A DNA stretch of 64,000 nucleotides from Azospirillum sp. RU38E (GCF_900188385.1 NZ_FZOI01000020.1:1-64000), one strand, 5' to 3'. Positions 20,701 through 29,133 are shown, counted from the first letter of the stretch. Numbers and translations: made by a program. Notes: generated by a model from the letters alone, not told the origin.

Positions 20701-20863
20701 CGAACAGGCTTTCATTCTGAGCCGCCTTTTCCGGATCATAGCCGGTACGCCGGATCACCCATCCGGTATCGCCGGGCAGTTCCGGTACGGCTGTCATGGC
20801 CTCCAGCGGCCGGCCCGGTTGCGGACCCATGGCCGGGCGGGTGGGGGGCACCCATTCCTGCAC
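17777..20863 (-). CDS. GH65 disaccharide phosphorylase fused to beta-phosphoglucomutase
   Basis: A 1028-aa bifunctional enzyme. The N-terminal ~770 residues are a GH65 phosphorylase (maltose/trehalose/kojibiose type) with the general-acid Glu at residue 516 in VTGPDEY and the FWDTETF motif. After a linker, a HAD beta-phosphoglucomutase domain follows (about 803-1015): nucleophile D809 and D811 in FDLDGVLTDT, cap region, and GIEDSQAGI. The first domain would release beta-glucose 1-phosphate from an alpha-disaccharide and the second convert it to glucose 6-phosphate. The GTG start at 20863 is chosen because AAGGAGG lies 6 nt upstream; the frame is open to 21049 but that part overlaps the next gene. 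The disaccharide cannot be told from sequence alone. Confidence 0.92.
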   Translation of the reverse strand: MQEWVPPTRPAMGPQPGRPLEAMTAVPELPGDTGWVIRRTGYDPEKAAQNESLFALANGTLGVRGGIDEVPSLTDATFLADFFEQAPIHYHERFPGFATATDTRVPVADGKYIRVVLGDEPVDIRDGLLDGLLCELDLQAGTMGRILRWTSPKGARVEIEGQRLVSLAHPQLMAVRLTVRSLDYSGPVALLSSIQWGKRAEKQGDDPRIGVTLGHGGVDSQPVEQNGVPAGLVQQARFSQRIAVIRQTHRPGPGLAAEPVWQTLHSLVEPFSGTLTPGQELTIEKFVAYGTAEQAGPEIAQALFEETGGVLAAARAMGWDGIARRQRQELDKFWGDADVTIEGDPALQQAIRFNLFHLFQSTGRTGTSSIAAKGLTGEGYEGHYFWDTETFVLPALALTDPGLARRMLEYRVRGLERARAHARAMGHATGALYPWRTIAGDECSAHYPSGSAQYHINADIAFAVRFYEEVTGDSTFLYTHLAEMLFETVRIWPQIGRFNPRKGGVFTIHEVTGPDEYTALVNNNFYTNSMAQAHLAHAADLYRRMAREAPDRLAVLAGQIGLMPAEADLWQRAADAMYLPTDPLLGVSPQDDDFLDKPLWDFAGTPLDKFPLLLHFHPLALYRHQVCKQADVVQAMLLAGQAMDSGLKRRNFAYYEPITVHDSTLSPSTHAIIAAELGEAEKALAYYHQTARVDLDDLHGNASHGVHMAAMAGSWLGIAWGFGGLRWHGGIARFRPTLPAGWAAYGFGILWQGRRLRLQVTAAGACYSLLEGAPLTLHHYGKPFSLTAGESHCLALSPFPWPARALIFDLDGVLTDTAEAHYQAWKRLADDLGVPFDRRRNEAMKGIDRDTSLTMLLDGSGLTLSPAARQKATDTKNGYYQAIIAGYSPADLFDGVRPLLAQARAAGLKIGVASASRNAPALLDRLGILDLLDHVADAGAIAHPKPAPDIFLSVAAALGVAPGECIGIEDSQAGITAIKAAGMVAIGIGDRALLKQADTVFPRVGEIDLPDVVAAADNREGKSSLKTA

Positions 20864-20876
20864 GCAAACCTCCTTC
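20864..20876 (-). promoter_or_regulatory. Strong Shine-Dalgarno deciding the GH65 GTG start
   Basis: On the minus strand the sequence reads GAAGGAGGTTTGC-GTG, a near-perfect anti-16S match 6 nt from the GTG at 20863. Confidence 0.8.
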
Positions 20877-21000
20877 AACAGCGAAGGGCCCCGTCGGCGA
20901 TCGGTTGCGGTCAGCACCGGGCGATGGGGCCTTGCCGGGGTATAACCCCGTTGAAGGGTGGTTGTTTCACAAGGCAGGTGTGGGGGAAGCGGGAGGGCGG

Positions 21001-21681
21001 TTATGCCGGCGGCGTCTCCGCCCGCCGCTTCTGGCGGGTGCGGGTCCACATCATCCAGCCCATGCCGATGGCCTGCAGGACCAGTCCGGTGATCACCACG
21101 AACATGGCCGGGCCGACGACACCATTATCGATCCCCAGCCGGAACCCGTTGATGGTGAACAGGATCAGCCGCACGGTCGGCATGATGATCCAGGCGAGAT
21201 AGGGCAGGGCGATGGCCAGGGTCGGCCCCCGCAGGGCCGGGTCATGATGGCGCAGCAGCAAGATCAGGATCGGCGCGACCAGCAGAATCTGCGCCAGCAT
21301 GGACAGCCCCATGATGACCCCGATCAGCGGGCCATAGGCGGTGGCAATGACCATCAGCATGATGATGGTGACCGCCCCCACCAGCAGGCCGGGCCAGATT
21401 GCCGGCGACTGGCCCAGAAACCGGCAATGGCCGATATAATCCAGCAATATTGCCAGATATATCAGCAGAAAGCCCGGCAGGAACAGCAGGCGCAGTTCCG
21501 GCTGGGTGGCGACCACATGTACGGCTGCACCCAGTGCCAGCGTCAGGCGGGCAATGGCCCAGGTGCCAACGCCGCGCAAATATGGATTACCCAGGCGAAA
21601 AAAGGCCAGCAGCGCGGCGGTGGCCAGGGCCACGGCCGTCATGTTCAGGAACAGCGGTGCCAGATTCAGGCTGGCTGGCAA
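21001..21681 (-). CDS. Integral membrane protein of unknown function (about 7 TM)
   Basis: A 226-aa protein, almost entirely hydrophobic, with about seven membrane helices and a short basic C-terminal tail (RTRQKRRAETPPA). There is no soluble catalytic or signalling domain. Its size and pattern resemble the membrane input modules of some GGDEF proteins and kinases (compare the hydrophobic N-terminus of the kinase at 653), but here it stands alone. It lies 137 bp upstream of the GH65 gene on the same strand. I do not recognise a specific family. Confidence 0.75.
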   Translation of the reverse strand: MPASLNLAPLFLNMTAVALATAALLAFFRLGNPYLRGVGTWAIARLTLALGAAVHVVATQPELRLLFLPGFLLIYLAILLDYIGHCRFLGQSPAIWPGLLVGAVTIIMLMVIATAYGPLIGVIMGLSMLAQILLVAPILILLLRHHDPALRGPTLAIALPYLAWIIMPTVRLILFTINGFRLGIDNGVVGPAMFVVITGLVLQAIGMGWMMWTRTRQKRRAETPPA

Positions 21682-21797
21682 TCAAGGCTCCTGCGCACAG
21701 ACAATGGCCCAATCATACAAATGTCGGACCTGCTGTTATGCCTACCTCGAAAGGATAGGAAAGTCAGCCCTTGATCGGCAGGGTGCCCCATAATCTT

Positions 21798-21825
21798 GCC
21801 GGGGCGGCTGCACGCCCGCCCCGGC
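21798..21825 (-). terminator. Stem-loop after pyruvate kinase
   Basis: Perfect 10-bp GC stem (21798-21807 with 21816-21825) 12 bp beyond the pyk stop. No strong T-run. Confidence 0.6.
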
Positions 21826-21836
21826 CTTCGCACGCA

Positions 21837-23249
21837 TCAAATCTTGGCGATGCGCAGATTGTTGGTGCTGCCGGACTGGCCAAAGGGAATGCCGGCCACG
21901 ATGACGATACGCTGACCGCTCTGCGCGAAATCGGATGTCACGGCCAGTTCCTTGGCGCGGGTCACCATTTCCTCGTAATTGCCGACATCGCCGGTCTGGA
22001 TGGCGTGCGCGCCCCAGACCAGGGCCAGACGGCGGGCGACATCGGCATTGGGGGTGGCGGCCAGCACGGCCACATCCGGCCGGTTGCGGGCGATACGGGC
22101 CACCGTATTGCCGCTGGCGGTGAAGGCGAAAATGGCGGCGGCCTTGATGGTGTCGGCCAGATCGGCAGCCGCCCCGGCCACAGCATGGGACGGGGTGCTG
22201 TCCAGCGCCGGCTCCAGTGCTGTGACGATGGGGCGATAGGCGCTGTGCCGTTCGGTGGAAGCGATGATTCGGCTCATCATCTCCACCGATTCCACCGGAT
22301 ATTGGCCCGATGCGCTTTCCGCCGACAGCATCACCGCATCGGCGCCATCATAGACGGCGGTGGCGACGTCGGAGGCTTCGGCGCGGGTGGGGGTGGGGGC
22401 GGCCACCATGCTGTCCAGCATCTGGGTGGCGACGATCACCGGCTTGGCGGCCAGACGCGCGGCGCGCACCAGTTCCTTCTGGCGGCCGGGCACCTGCTCG
22501 GGCGGGATTTCCACGCCCAGATCGCCGCGCGCCACCATGATGGCATCCGACAGGCGGATGATATCGTCGATCTTTTCCAGCGCCTGCGGCTTTTCGATCT
22601 TGGCCACCAGCCCGGCGCGGTCACCGATCAAGCCCTTGGCCTCCATCACGTCGGACGGGCGCTGCACGAAGGACAGGGCCACCCAATCCACGCCGAGCGA
22701 CAGGCCGAAGGCCAGATCGGCGCGGTCCTTTTCCGTCAGCGGCGATAGGTCCAGCGCCGTGCCCGGCAGGTTGACGCCCTTGCGGTTGGAAATGACGCCA
22801 TCCACCATCACTTCGGCGTCAATGGCATTGTCGGTGACGCCGCGCACGGTGACGCGCACCCGCCCGTCATCGATCAGCAGATCCTGGCCCGGCATGATGG
22901 CGGCGAAGATTTCCGGGTGGGGCAGGGGGATATTCTGCTTGGTCCCCGGCTCCTTGCCCAGAACGAAGCGCACCCGCTCGCCCTTCACCAGCTCTTCCTT
23001 GCCATTAACAAGAGTGCCGATGCGGATCTTCGGGCCCTGCAGATCCTGCAGGATGCCGATGGGGCGGCCGACTTCCTTTTCCAGGGCGCGGATGGCGGCA
23101 TGGACCTTGGCATGGTCCTCATGCGTGCCATGGCTGAAATTCAGCCGGAACACATCGGCCCCGGCCAGGAACAGTTCGCGCAGCTTTTCCGGCGTATTGC
23201 TGGCCGGGCCGACGGTGGCGACGATCTTGGCGTGACGATGGCGACGCAT
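21837..23249 (-). CDS. pyk: Pyruvate kinase
   Basis: A 470-aa glycolytic enzyme (phosphoenolpyruvate + ADP to pyruvate + ATP). Shows KIVATVGPAS at the N-terminus, FRLNFSHG, the catalytic Lys/Mg region (MVARGDLGVEIP, preceded by VAKIEKPQAL), the K+-site motif KPVIVATQMLDSM, and a C-terminal allosteric domain. The ATG at 23249 matches the family start; the frame runs open 24 codons further. GGAAGGAAG lies about 10 nt upstream. Monocistronic by spacing, with its own 3' hairpin. Together with the sugar genes downstream it belongs to central hexose catabolism. Confidence 0.96.
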   Translation of the reverse strand: MRRHRHAKIVATVGPASNTPEKLRELFLAGADVFRLNFSHGTHEDHAKVHAAIRALEKEVGRPIGILQDLQGPKIRIGTLVNGKEELVKGERVRFVLGKEPGTKQNIPLPHPEIFAAIMPGQDLLIDDGRVRVTVRGVTDNAIDAEVMVDGVISNRKGVNLPGTALDLSPLTEKDRADLAFGLSLGVDWVALSFVQRPSDVMEAKGLIGDRAGLVAKIEKPQALEKIDDIIRLSDAIMVARGDLGVEIPPEQVPGRQKELVRAARLAAKPVIVATQMLDSMVAAPTPTRAEASDVATAVYDGADAVMLSAESASGQYPVESVEMMSRIIASTERHSAYRPIVTALEPALDSTPSHAVAGAAADLADTIKAAAIFAFTASGNTVARIARNRPDVAVLAATPNADVARRLALVWGAHAIQTGDVGNYEEMVTRAKELAVTSDFAQSGQRIVIVAGIPFGQSGSTNNLRIAKI

Positions 23250-23426
23250 GGGGACGGTGCTTCCTTCCTGAAACGGATTGGCGGCCGACGGGTGCGGCCA
23301 CTCGTTATCCCTTTCTACCACCGATCCGGGCGGATTTGATCCCCCAACATGCGGGATGGGGCAAAAAATGTAACCCCATTACAAGAATCGGCGCTTGAAA
23401 GGGATGTGGCGTTTCAGGAAGCAAGC

Positions 23427-23447
23427 CAGCGGGGTCTTACCCCGCTG
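23427..23447 (-). terminator. Hairpin over the DEAD-helicase stop codon
   Basis: 9-bp stem CAGCGGGGT/ACCCCGCTG (23427-23435 with 23439-23447). The TAA stop of the helicase at 23437-23439 sits in the loop. Confidence 0.6.
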
Positions 23448-24885
23448 AGGGGCGCGGGCCGCGCGGACCCCGCTGGGCATTGCCATTGCCTGCGCCGCTG
23501 GCGGCGGCCGGCTTGGCACCGGCACCACCGCCGCCACCGTTACCACGGTGCCGGCGACGGCGGCGGGCGGGATCGCCCTGCTTCTCTCCACCGGCCTCTT
23601 CTGTGGCGCGCGGGGCTGGCCGGGCGGCGCGGGGCGCATCACCCCGGTTGCCGGCTGGCTTGGCCTGGGTCGGGCGGGCGCCTTCCGGCCGGGGACGGCG
23701 CGGGCGTTGCGGCTGGGCCGGCCGATCGGGCTTGGGTGTCGGCAGGGCGGCAGCGGCGGCCGGCAGCATCGTATCGGGGGCGATGGTCTGGCGTGTCAGC
23801 TTCTCAATCGCCCGCAGCAGCGGCCGCTCACCGGGGGTGACCAGGGAGACGGCGCGGCCTTCCCGACCCGCCCGGCCGGTGCGGCCGATGCGGTGCACAT
23901 AGGCTTCGGCCACTTCCGGCAGGTCGAAATTGAACACATGGGTCACACCATCCACATCAATGCCGCGTGCAGCAATGTCGGTGGCGACCAGCGCGCGGGT
24001 TTCGCCATCGCGGAAGGCGTTCAGCGCCCGTTCGCGGGCATTTTGCGACTTGTTGGCGTGATAGGCGGCGGCCTCGATCCCCGCACCGGCCAGCTGGGCG
24101 GCCAGCCGGTTGGCGCCATGCTTGGTGCGGGTGAAGATGATCGCCCCCTTCACCGCCGGGTCGCGCAGCAGCGCCACCAGGGTGGGGGCCTTCTGTGCCG
24201 GTTCCAGCATGATGACGGACTGGGCGATACGCTCCACCGTGGTGGAAGGCGGTGTCACCTCCACCCGAACATGTTCGCGCAGCAGGCCGGCGGCCAGGGT
24301 GGAAACCTGATCGGGCATGGTGGCGGAGAAGAACATGGTCTGCCGCTTCTTCGGCAGGGCGGCGACGATCTTCTTCACCGCCGGCAGGAAGCCCATGTCC
24401 AGCATCCGGTCGGCTTCATCCAGCACGAAATATTCCACCGCATCCAGCCGGCACTTGCCCTGTGCCATCAGGTCGATCAGGCGGCCGGGCGTGGCCACCA
24501 GGATATCGATCCCGGCCGAAAGCTGGCGGATTTGCGGATTGATGGAAACGCCGCCATGCACGACGGCGATATTCTTGTCCAGCTGGATGCCCAGCAGGTC
24601 GAATACAGCGCTGACCTGAATGCCCAGTTCGCGGGTGGGCACCACCACCAGGGCGCGCGGCGCGCCGGGGCGCGCCCGGCCGCCACTGTTGGCCAGCGCT
24701 TGCAGCACGGGCAGGGCGAAGGCGGCGGTCTTGCCGGTGCCCGTCTGGGCCAGACCCAGAACATCGCGCCCGGCCAGGGCTGCCGGCAGGGCGGCGGCCT
24801 GGATGGGGGTAGGCTTGGAATAACCGGCGGCAATCAGACCAGCATTCAGGGGAGCCGTCAGGCCCAGCGTCGAGAAATCATCCAT
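23437..24885 (-). CDS. DEAD-box ATP-dependent RNA helicase (RhlE-like)
   Basis: A 482-aa helicase with all core motifs: Q motif region (KPTPIQ), I AQTGTGKTAAF, Ia PTRELGIQ, Ib TPGRLIDL, II DEADRMLDMGF, III SATMP, V ARGIDVDGV, VI HRIGRTGRAG. A ~110-residue C-terminal tail is rich in Arg, Pro, Gly and Ala (disordered, RNA-binding), as in RhlE-type enzymes. It likely acts in ribosome biogenesis or RNA turnover. Start ATG 24885 gives the usual MDDFSTLGL opening; an AAGGA site is ~12 nt upstream, so initiation may be weak. Confidence 0.94.
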   Translation of the reverse strand: MDDFSTLGLTAPLNAGLIAAGYSKPTPIQAAALPAALAGRDVLGLAQTGTGKTAAFALPVLQALANSGGRARPGAPRALVVVPTRELGIQVSAVFDLLGIQLDKNIAVVHGGVSINPQIRQLSAGIDILVATPGRLIDLMAQGKCRLDAVEYFVLDEADRMLDMGFLPAVKKIVAALPKKRQTMFFSATMPDQVSTLAAGLLREHVRVEVTPPSTTVERIAQSVIMLEPAQKAPTLVALLRDPAVKGAIIFTRTKHGANRLAAQLAGAGIEAAAYHANKSQNARERALNAFRDGETRALVATDIAARGIDVDGVTHVFNFDLPEVAEAYVHRIGRTGRAGREGRAVSLVTPGERPLLRAIEKLTRQTIAPDTMLPAAAAALPTPKPDRPAQPQRPRRPRPEGARPTQAKPAGNRGDAPRAARPAPRATEEAGGEKQGDPARRRRRHRGNGGGGGAGAKPAAASGAGNGNAQRGPRGPRPSAG

Positions 24886-25045
24886 GGAGAACTGAAAATC
24901 CTTGTAAGCTCTGCCGGCCGCGCATGTCGCGGCCGCCCGGCTTCTTTGGGGCCGCCGGTGCCCATCCTCGCTGTATGCAGGCCATGGCGCCCCCAACACA
25001 AGCGGGCTTTCCGGCCCGCTGGCATGTGTGGAACGGCGGTAGGTG

Positions 25046-25504
25046 TTAACCCTTGCCCGTGGTGGATTGCTCCAGCGCCGCCGCCAACCGCTTCAGCGTG
25101 CTGCGCAGTTCCACAATATCGGGCAGGTCCATGCCGGTGGCATGGCCAATTTCCAGCGGGATGCGGCGGGCCTTTTCCCGCATGGCGCGGCCCTCTTCCG
25201 TCAGGTCGATGCGCACCACCCGTTCATCGGCCGTATCCCGCCGGCGGGTGACGATGCCCTGAGCCTCCAGCCGCTTCAGCAACGGGGTCAGGGTGGCGCT
25301 GTCCAGCCCCAGCCGCTCCCCCAATACCCGCACGGGCAGCCCGTCCCCCTCCCACAGTACCAGCATCACCAGATATTGCGGATAGGTCAGGCCCAGCGCA
25401 TCAAGCCGGGGGCGATAGGCCCGCGTCATGGCGTGGGACGCCGAATAGAGCGAGAAGCAAAGCTGCTCCGACAGCAACAAAGGGTCGCGGGCGTCGTTTT
25501 CCAT
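25046..25504 (-). CDS. ohrR: Organic-peroxide-sensing MarR repressor OhrR
   Basis: A 152-aa MarR-family winged-helix regulator. The N-terminal SEQLCFSLYSAS carries the redox-sensing Cys in the position and context typical of OhrR. The recognition region is SATLTPLLKRLEAQG and the wing DERVVRIDLT. It is divergent from ohr, the classic arrangement in which the repressor controls its own gene and the peroxidase. ATG 25504 fits the family N-terminus; a further 25 codons upstream are open. Three GCGATC(T/A)AT repeats in the shared gap are candidate operator elements. Confidence 0.92.
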   Translation of the reverse strand: MENDARDPLLLSEQLCFSLYSASHAMTRAYRPRLDALGLTYPQYLVMLVLWEGDGLPVRVLGERLGLDSATLTPLLKRLEAQGIVTRRRDTADERVVRIDLTEEGRAMREKARRIPLEIGHATGMDLPDIVELRSTLKRLAAALEQSTTGKG

Positions 25505-25592
25505 GGGATGGGTCGTTTCAAGGCTCGTCTGGTCAAGCCGACCATAACACGACTGCTGCCAAAGCGGCACCAGCATCAAAAACGCATAGCAA

Positions 25593-25650
25593 GCGATCTA
25601 TTCGCGCCCGATCAAAATGCTTGCGAGCGATCAATTATCGTGCGATCTAT
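25593..25650. promoter_or_regulatory. Candidate OhrR operator repeats
   Basis: GCGATCTAT at 25593-25601, GCGATCAAT at 25627-25635 and GCGATCTAT at 25642-25650 lie in the ohrR-ohr intergenic gap. They are direct repeats rather than a clean palindrome. Assignment to OhrR is by position only. Confidence 0.45.
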
Positions 25651-25721
25651 ATCCCATCAAACGGGGCGCGCTGCGGCGGCCCGCCTGCCAACCGAAACAA
25701 GACCGACCAGGAGATATCATC

Positions 25722-26141
25722 ATGAAGATCCTTTATACCGCGACGGCCAAGGCAACCGGTGGCCGTGATGGTCGCGCCACCTCTGACGACGGCCTGCTGG
25801 ATGTGGCGCTGGCCGCGCCCAAGGCGCTCGGCGGGGCCGGTGGCGCCACCAACCCGGAACAGCTGTTCGCCGCCGGCTATTCGGCCTGTTTCATCGGCGC
25901 GCTGAAATTTGTCGGCGGGCGTGACAAGATCGCCGTGCCGGCCGATGTCTCGGTCACCGCCAATGTCGGCATCGGCCCGCGTGATGATGGCGAAGGGTTC
26001 GGCCTGGATGTGACGCTGAATGTCAGCCTGCCGGGCCTGGATGCCGCTGCGGCGGAAGATCTGGTGGCCCGTGCGCACAAGGTCTGCCCCTACAGCCATG
26101 CCACCCGTGGCAATATCAATGTGGCCACCAAGCTGGTTTGA
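25722..26141 (+). CDS. ohr: Organic hydroperoxide resistance peroxiredoxin
   Basis: A 139-aa Ohr/OsmC-family thiol peroxidase reducing organic hydroperoxides in the cytoplasm. It has both catalytic cysteines: peroxidatic in AAGYSACFIGAL and resolving in VCPYSHATRGN. Start ATG 25722 follows CAGGAGATATC. Divergent from ohrR, whose product should induce it under organic peroxide stress. Followed by a strong intrinsic terminator. Confidence 0.96.
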   Translation: MKILYTATAKATGGRDGRATSDDGLLDVALAAPKALGGAGGATNPEQLFAAGYSACFIGALKFVGGRDKIAVPADVSVTANVGIGPRDDGEGFGLDVTLNVSLPGLDAAAAEDLVARAHKVCPYSHATRGNINVATKLV

Positions 26142-26160
26142 TCCGGCCTTGAGGCACCCC

Positions 26161-26198
26161 AAAACCCCCGTGGCGCCCGCCACGGGGGTTTTTGTTTT
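26161..26198 (+). terminator. Rho-independent terminator of ohr
   Basis: 10-bp stem CCCCCGTGGC/GCCACGGGGG (26165-26174 with 26179-26188), GCCC loop, A-run on the 5' side and TTTTTGTTTT on the 3' side. Confidence 0.93.
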
Positions 26199-26336
26199 CA
26201 CGAAACTGTCTTGGTCCCTGTGATAGCTCTGGGCTTTGCCGTTCAGGCAGCGTTCAGGTCGGCCCCGCCAGGATGCCGCCATCCAGACAGGGCCGGTCCC
26301 GGCCCCGGTTGATCGCATGAGACCAAGGAGTTGACG

Positions 26337-27698
26337 ATGAAGGCCCCCTCCGCCGCCCTGTTGACGGCGCTGCTGCTGCTGTCCGCCTGTTCACCGGAAA
26401 AGAAAGCGGAAGTGCCCCCGGCACCGCCCGCCAGCGCGTCGCAGGCCGGACCGGTGGCGGTGGCAGAGGCCGCGCCGGTGCTGGAGGTGGCCCCTGGCCA
26501 GCCCGATGATGAGCGGAAGGGCGATGCCGACGATCCGGCCTTCTGGCTGAACCCGGCCGATCCGGCCAAAAGCCTGGTGATCGGCGCGGTGAAGAATGCC
26601 GGCCTGCGCGTCTATGACCTGTCGGGCAAGCTGGTGCAGCGTCTCGATCCTATCGCCGATGGCCGTTACAATAATGTGGATGTCGCCTATGGGCTGAAGC
26701 GTCCGGACGGCAGCCGTATCGATATCGCTGTGGCCAGCGACCGGGGCGGCGACCGGTTGATCGTCTGGCGCATTGACCCTACGGCCCCGGGCGGCCCGTT
26801 GGTCGATATCACCGACCTGTCCCAGGGCCAGGTCTTCCCCACCCGCCGTGCGCCGGACGGTTCGGGGGAGGTGGAAAATCCCGTTACCGACCAGCACAGC
26901 GCCTATGGCCTGACGCTCTGGCATGACAAGGCCACCGATACGGTCAGCGCCATCATTGCCCAGCGCAAGGAAGGCCGGCTGGTGCAGCAGCGGCTGGTGG
27001 TGAAACAGGACGGCACGGTTGGCCATGAATGGGTGCGGGCCTGGGATTTCCCCTATAGCCACAAGGGCCAGGATCTGACGACCAAGGAATGGTCGCCGCA
27101 ATTTGAAGGCATGGTGGTGGATGAGGAACGGTCGATCCTGTTCGCTGGGCAGGAGGATGTGGGCCTGTGGCGGGTGAACCTTGCCACCGGCGTGGCAGAC
27201 GACAAGCCCTTCTATGAAACCCGGGGGGCGACCGACAGCCCGTTCAATAATCCCGACAGCCGGGTCGTGCGGGATGTGGAAGGGCTGGCGCTGTATCGCG
27301 GGGCCAATGGTCAGGGCTATCTGGTGGTCTCCAGCCAGGGCAGCGCCCATGGCGATGATCCCAAGTCGGATGGGGCCGGGCTGGATGATACATTCGCCGT
27401 GTTCGAACGTGGCGGCGATAACCGCTATCTCGGTTCCTTCCGCATCATGGCCGCCAATGGCGTGGATGGGGTACAGGAATGCGACGGGGCGGAGATCGTC
27501 TCCTTCGTGCTGCCCGGATATCCGCAGGGCCTGCTAATGGTGCAGGATGGCTATAATGACGATCTGAACGGGATGAGCGGCAAACCCGCCTCCACCAATT
27601 TCAAGTTCGTCTCCTGGGCGGATGTTGTCAGCGCTTTCCCCGTACCGCTGCCGGTGCAGCCGGGCGGGCATGACCCGCGGGCCGGTTTTGTGCCGTAA
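26337..27698 (+). CDS. Beta-propeller 3-phytase lipoprotein
   Basis: A 453-aa lipoprotein: a hydrophobic leader ends in the lipobox LLSAC, so it is likely membrane-anchored in the periplasm or outer membrane. The remainder matches the beta-propeller phytase (3-phytase) family: DDPAFWLNPADPAKS, GLRVYDLSGK, YNNVDVAYG, ASDRGGDRL, FEGMVVDEE, EGLALYRG. These Ca2+-dependent enzymes release phosphate from inositol phosphates. The ATG at 26337 has AAGGAG upstream; a TTG two codons earlier is less likely. Monocistronic; convergent with the aminotransferase. Confidence 0.9.
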   Translation: MKAPSAALLTALLLLSACSPEKKAEVPPAPPASASQAGPVAVAEAAPVLEVAPGQPDDERKGDADDPAFWLNPADPAKSLVIGAVKNAGLRVYDLSGKLVQRLDPIADGRYNNVDVAYGLKRPDGSRIDIAVASDRGGDRLIVWRIDPTAPGGPLVDITDLSQGQVFPTRRAPDGSGEVENPVTDQHSAYGLTLWHDKATDTVSAIIAQRKEGRLVQQRLVVKQDGTVGHEWVRAWDFPYSHKGQDLTTKEWSPQFEGMVVDEERSILFAGQEDVGLWRVNLATGVADDKPFYETRGATDSPFNNPDSRVVRDVEGLALYRGANGQGYLVVSSQGSAHGDDPKSDGAGLDDTFAVFERGGDNRYLGSFRIMAANGVDGVQECDGAEIVSFVLPGYPQGLLMVQDGYNDDLNGMSGKPASTNFKFVSWADVVSAFPVPLPVQPGGHDPRAGFVP

Positions 27699-27705
27699 CG
27701 ATCAG

Positions 27706-27736
27706 AAAAAAGGGGGCCGCGATTCGGCGGCTCCCT
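27706..27736 (-). terminator. Terminator of the aminotransferase (minus strand)
   Basis: An imperfect ~10-bp stem (27711-27720 with 27727-27736, one mismatch). In the minus-strand sense it is followed by a run of T from 27710 down to 27706. Lies between two convergent genes. Confidence 0.75.
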
Positions 27737-27744
27737 ATTAACGC

Positions 27745-28929
27745 TCACACGCAGGCGGCCACCGCCTGGGCAAAGCGGCTGGCGGTTTCCACCGTCAGCC
27801 CGGCAATGTTGATGCGGCCCGAACCGGCCATATAGACGGCATGTTCGGTGCGCAGCCGGGCCACCACCGGCGGCGACAAGGGCAGCAGGCTGAACATGCC
27901 ATGCTGTTCATTGACATGGGCCAGCGCCCCGCCATGGCTGGCCAGCGCACGGCGCACGGCGCGCAGCCGGTCGCGCATCTGGTCCAGCTCCACCTTCCAG
28001 TCGGCGGTCAGGGCCGGATCGTCCAGCAGCAGGGCGATGGCGGCGGCGCCATGGTCGGGCGGCATGGACCAATTGGCGCGGGCCAGCAGCAGCATGTTGG
28101 AATTCACCCGCTCCGCATCGGCGGCATCGGCCACCTGGGCGAACAGGGCGCCGACCCGTTCCCGGTAGACGCCGAAATTCTTGTCGCAGGAATAGGCGAC
28201 CAGCGCCTCCGGGCAGCGCTGCAGCACCAGCCGCACGCCGGCCGCATCCTCTTCCATCCCCTGGCCCAGCCCCTGATAGGCCAGATCCAGCAGGGGGAAC
28301 AGGCCGCGCGCCTGCATCAGCTCGGCCACCGCCGCCCATTGCTCCAGGTTCAGGTCGGCGCCGGTGGGGTTGTGGCAGCAACCATGCAGCAGCACCACAT
28401 CCCCGGTTACCGCCTTGTCCAGGGCCGCCATCATCTCATCAAAGCACAGGCGCTGGCTGGCCACATCGAAATGGCGGAACGTCTCCACCTTCAACCCGGC
28501 GGCCCCCATGACCGGCGGATGGTTGGGCCAGGTCGGCGTGCCGACAAAGACGCGGGCACCGGGACGCGAGGCGGCGATCAGTTCCGCCGCCAGCCGCAAC
28601 GCGCCGGTGCCGCCCGGCGTTTGCACGCCGGTCAGCCGGGCGGCATCCACCGTATTGCCAAAGGCAAGCTTGGCCATGTGGCGGGTGAAGGCGACATTGC
28701 CCTCTGGTCCCAGATAGGACTTGCTGTCCTGGCTTTCCAGCAGGCGGCGTTCCGCCGCCTTGACCGAGCGCATCACGGGGGTGTGGCCATCATCATCACG
28801 ATAGACGCCGACCCCCAGATCCAGCTTCTGCGGGCGCGGATCGTCGCGGTAAAGCCCGATCAGGGCCAGAAGCGCGTCAGCGGGCTGCGGGCGCAGCGGG
28901 GCGAAGAAGGACATGGTTCGCAAAGCCAT
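27745..28929 (-). CDS. Aromatic/aspartate aminotransferase (class I)
   Basis: A 394-aa PLP-dependent aminotransferase of the AspC/TyrB subgroup. The pyridoxal Lys is K250 in SCDKNFGVYRERVG. Also visible are KLDLGVGVYRDDDG, LHGCCHNPTGADL and the C-terminal GRINIAGL. It transfers amino groups between aspartate or aromatic amino acids and 2-oxoglutarate. ATG 28914 (MSFFAPL) is an equally reasonable start. No linked biosynthetic genes; monocistronic with its own terminator. Confidence 0.92.
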   Translation of the reverse strand: MALRTMSFFAPLRPQPADALLALIGLYRDDPRPQKLDLGVGVYRDDDGHTPVMRSVKAAERRLLESQDSKSYLGPEGNVAFTRHMAKLAFGNTVDAARLTGVQTPGGTGALRLAAELIAASRPGARVFVGTPTWPNHPPVMGAAGLKVETFRHFDVASQRLCFDEMMAALDKAVTGDVVLLHGCCHNPTGADLNLEQWAAVAELMQARGLFPLLDLAYQGLGQGMEEDAAGVRLVLQRCPEALVAYSCDKNFGVYRERVGALFAQVADAADAERVNSNMLLLARANWSMPPDHGAAAIALLLDDPALTADWKVELDQMRDRLRAVRRALASHGGALAHVNEQHGMFSLLPLSPPVVARLRTEHAVYMAGSGRINIAGLTVETASRFAQAVAACV

Positions 28930-29133
28930 CCGTTTGGGGAGCAGGGAGCGGAATCATAGCCCCATCGGGCGGCAATTTCCCTGCGATATCGCCGGGAAAC
29001 AGCCCTGTCCCCATCGCAAACCATCGCCCTTCCTGGGGAAAATTGCGCAAGCGCCGCGCTTCTCCCAAGTAAGCGCTTGAAAGCCGGGCGGCCGCACTGG
29101 CACCTTCCCTTGTTGGGGGTATCGGGGGGTAAC

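Noticed and set aside
20864-21049. N-terminal extension of the GH65 fusion to 21049
   Set aside because: Overlaps the membrane-protein gene and lacks a Shine-Dalgarno site, whereas GTG 20863 has a near-perfect one.
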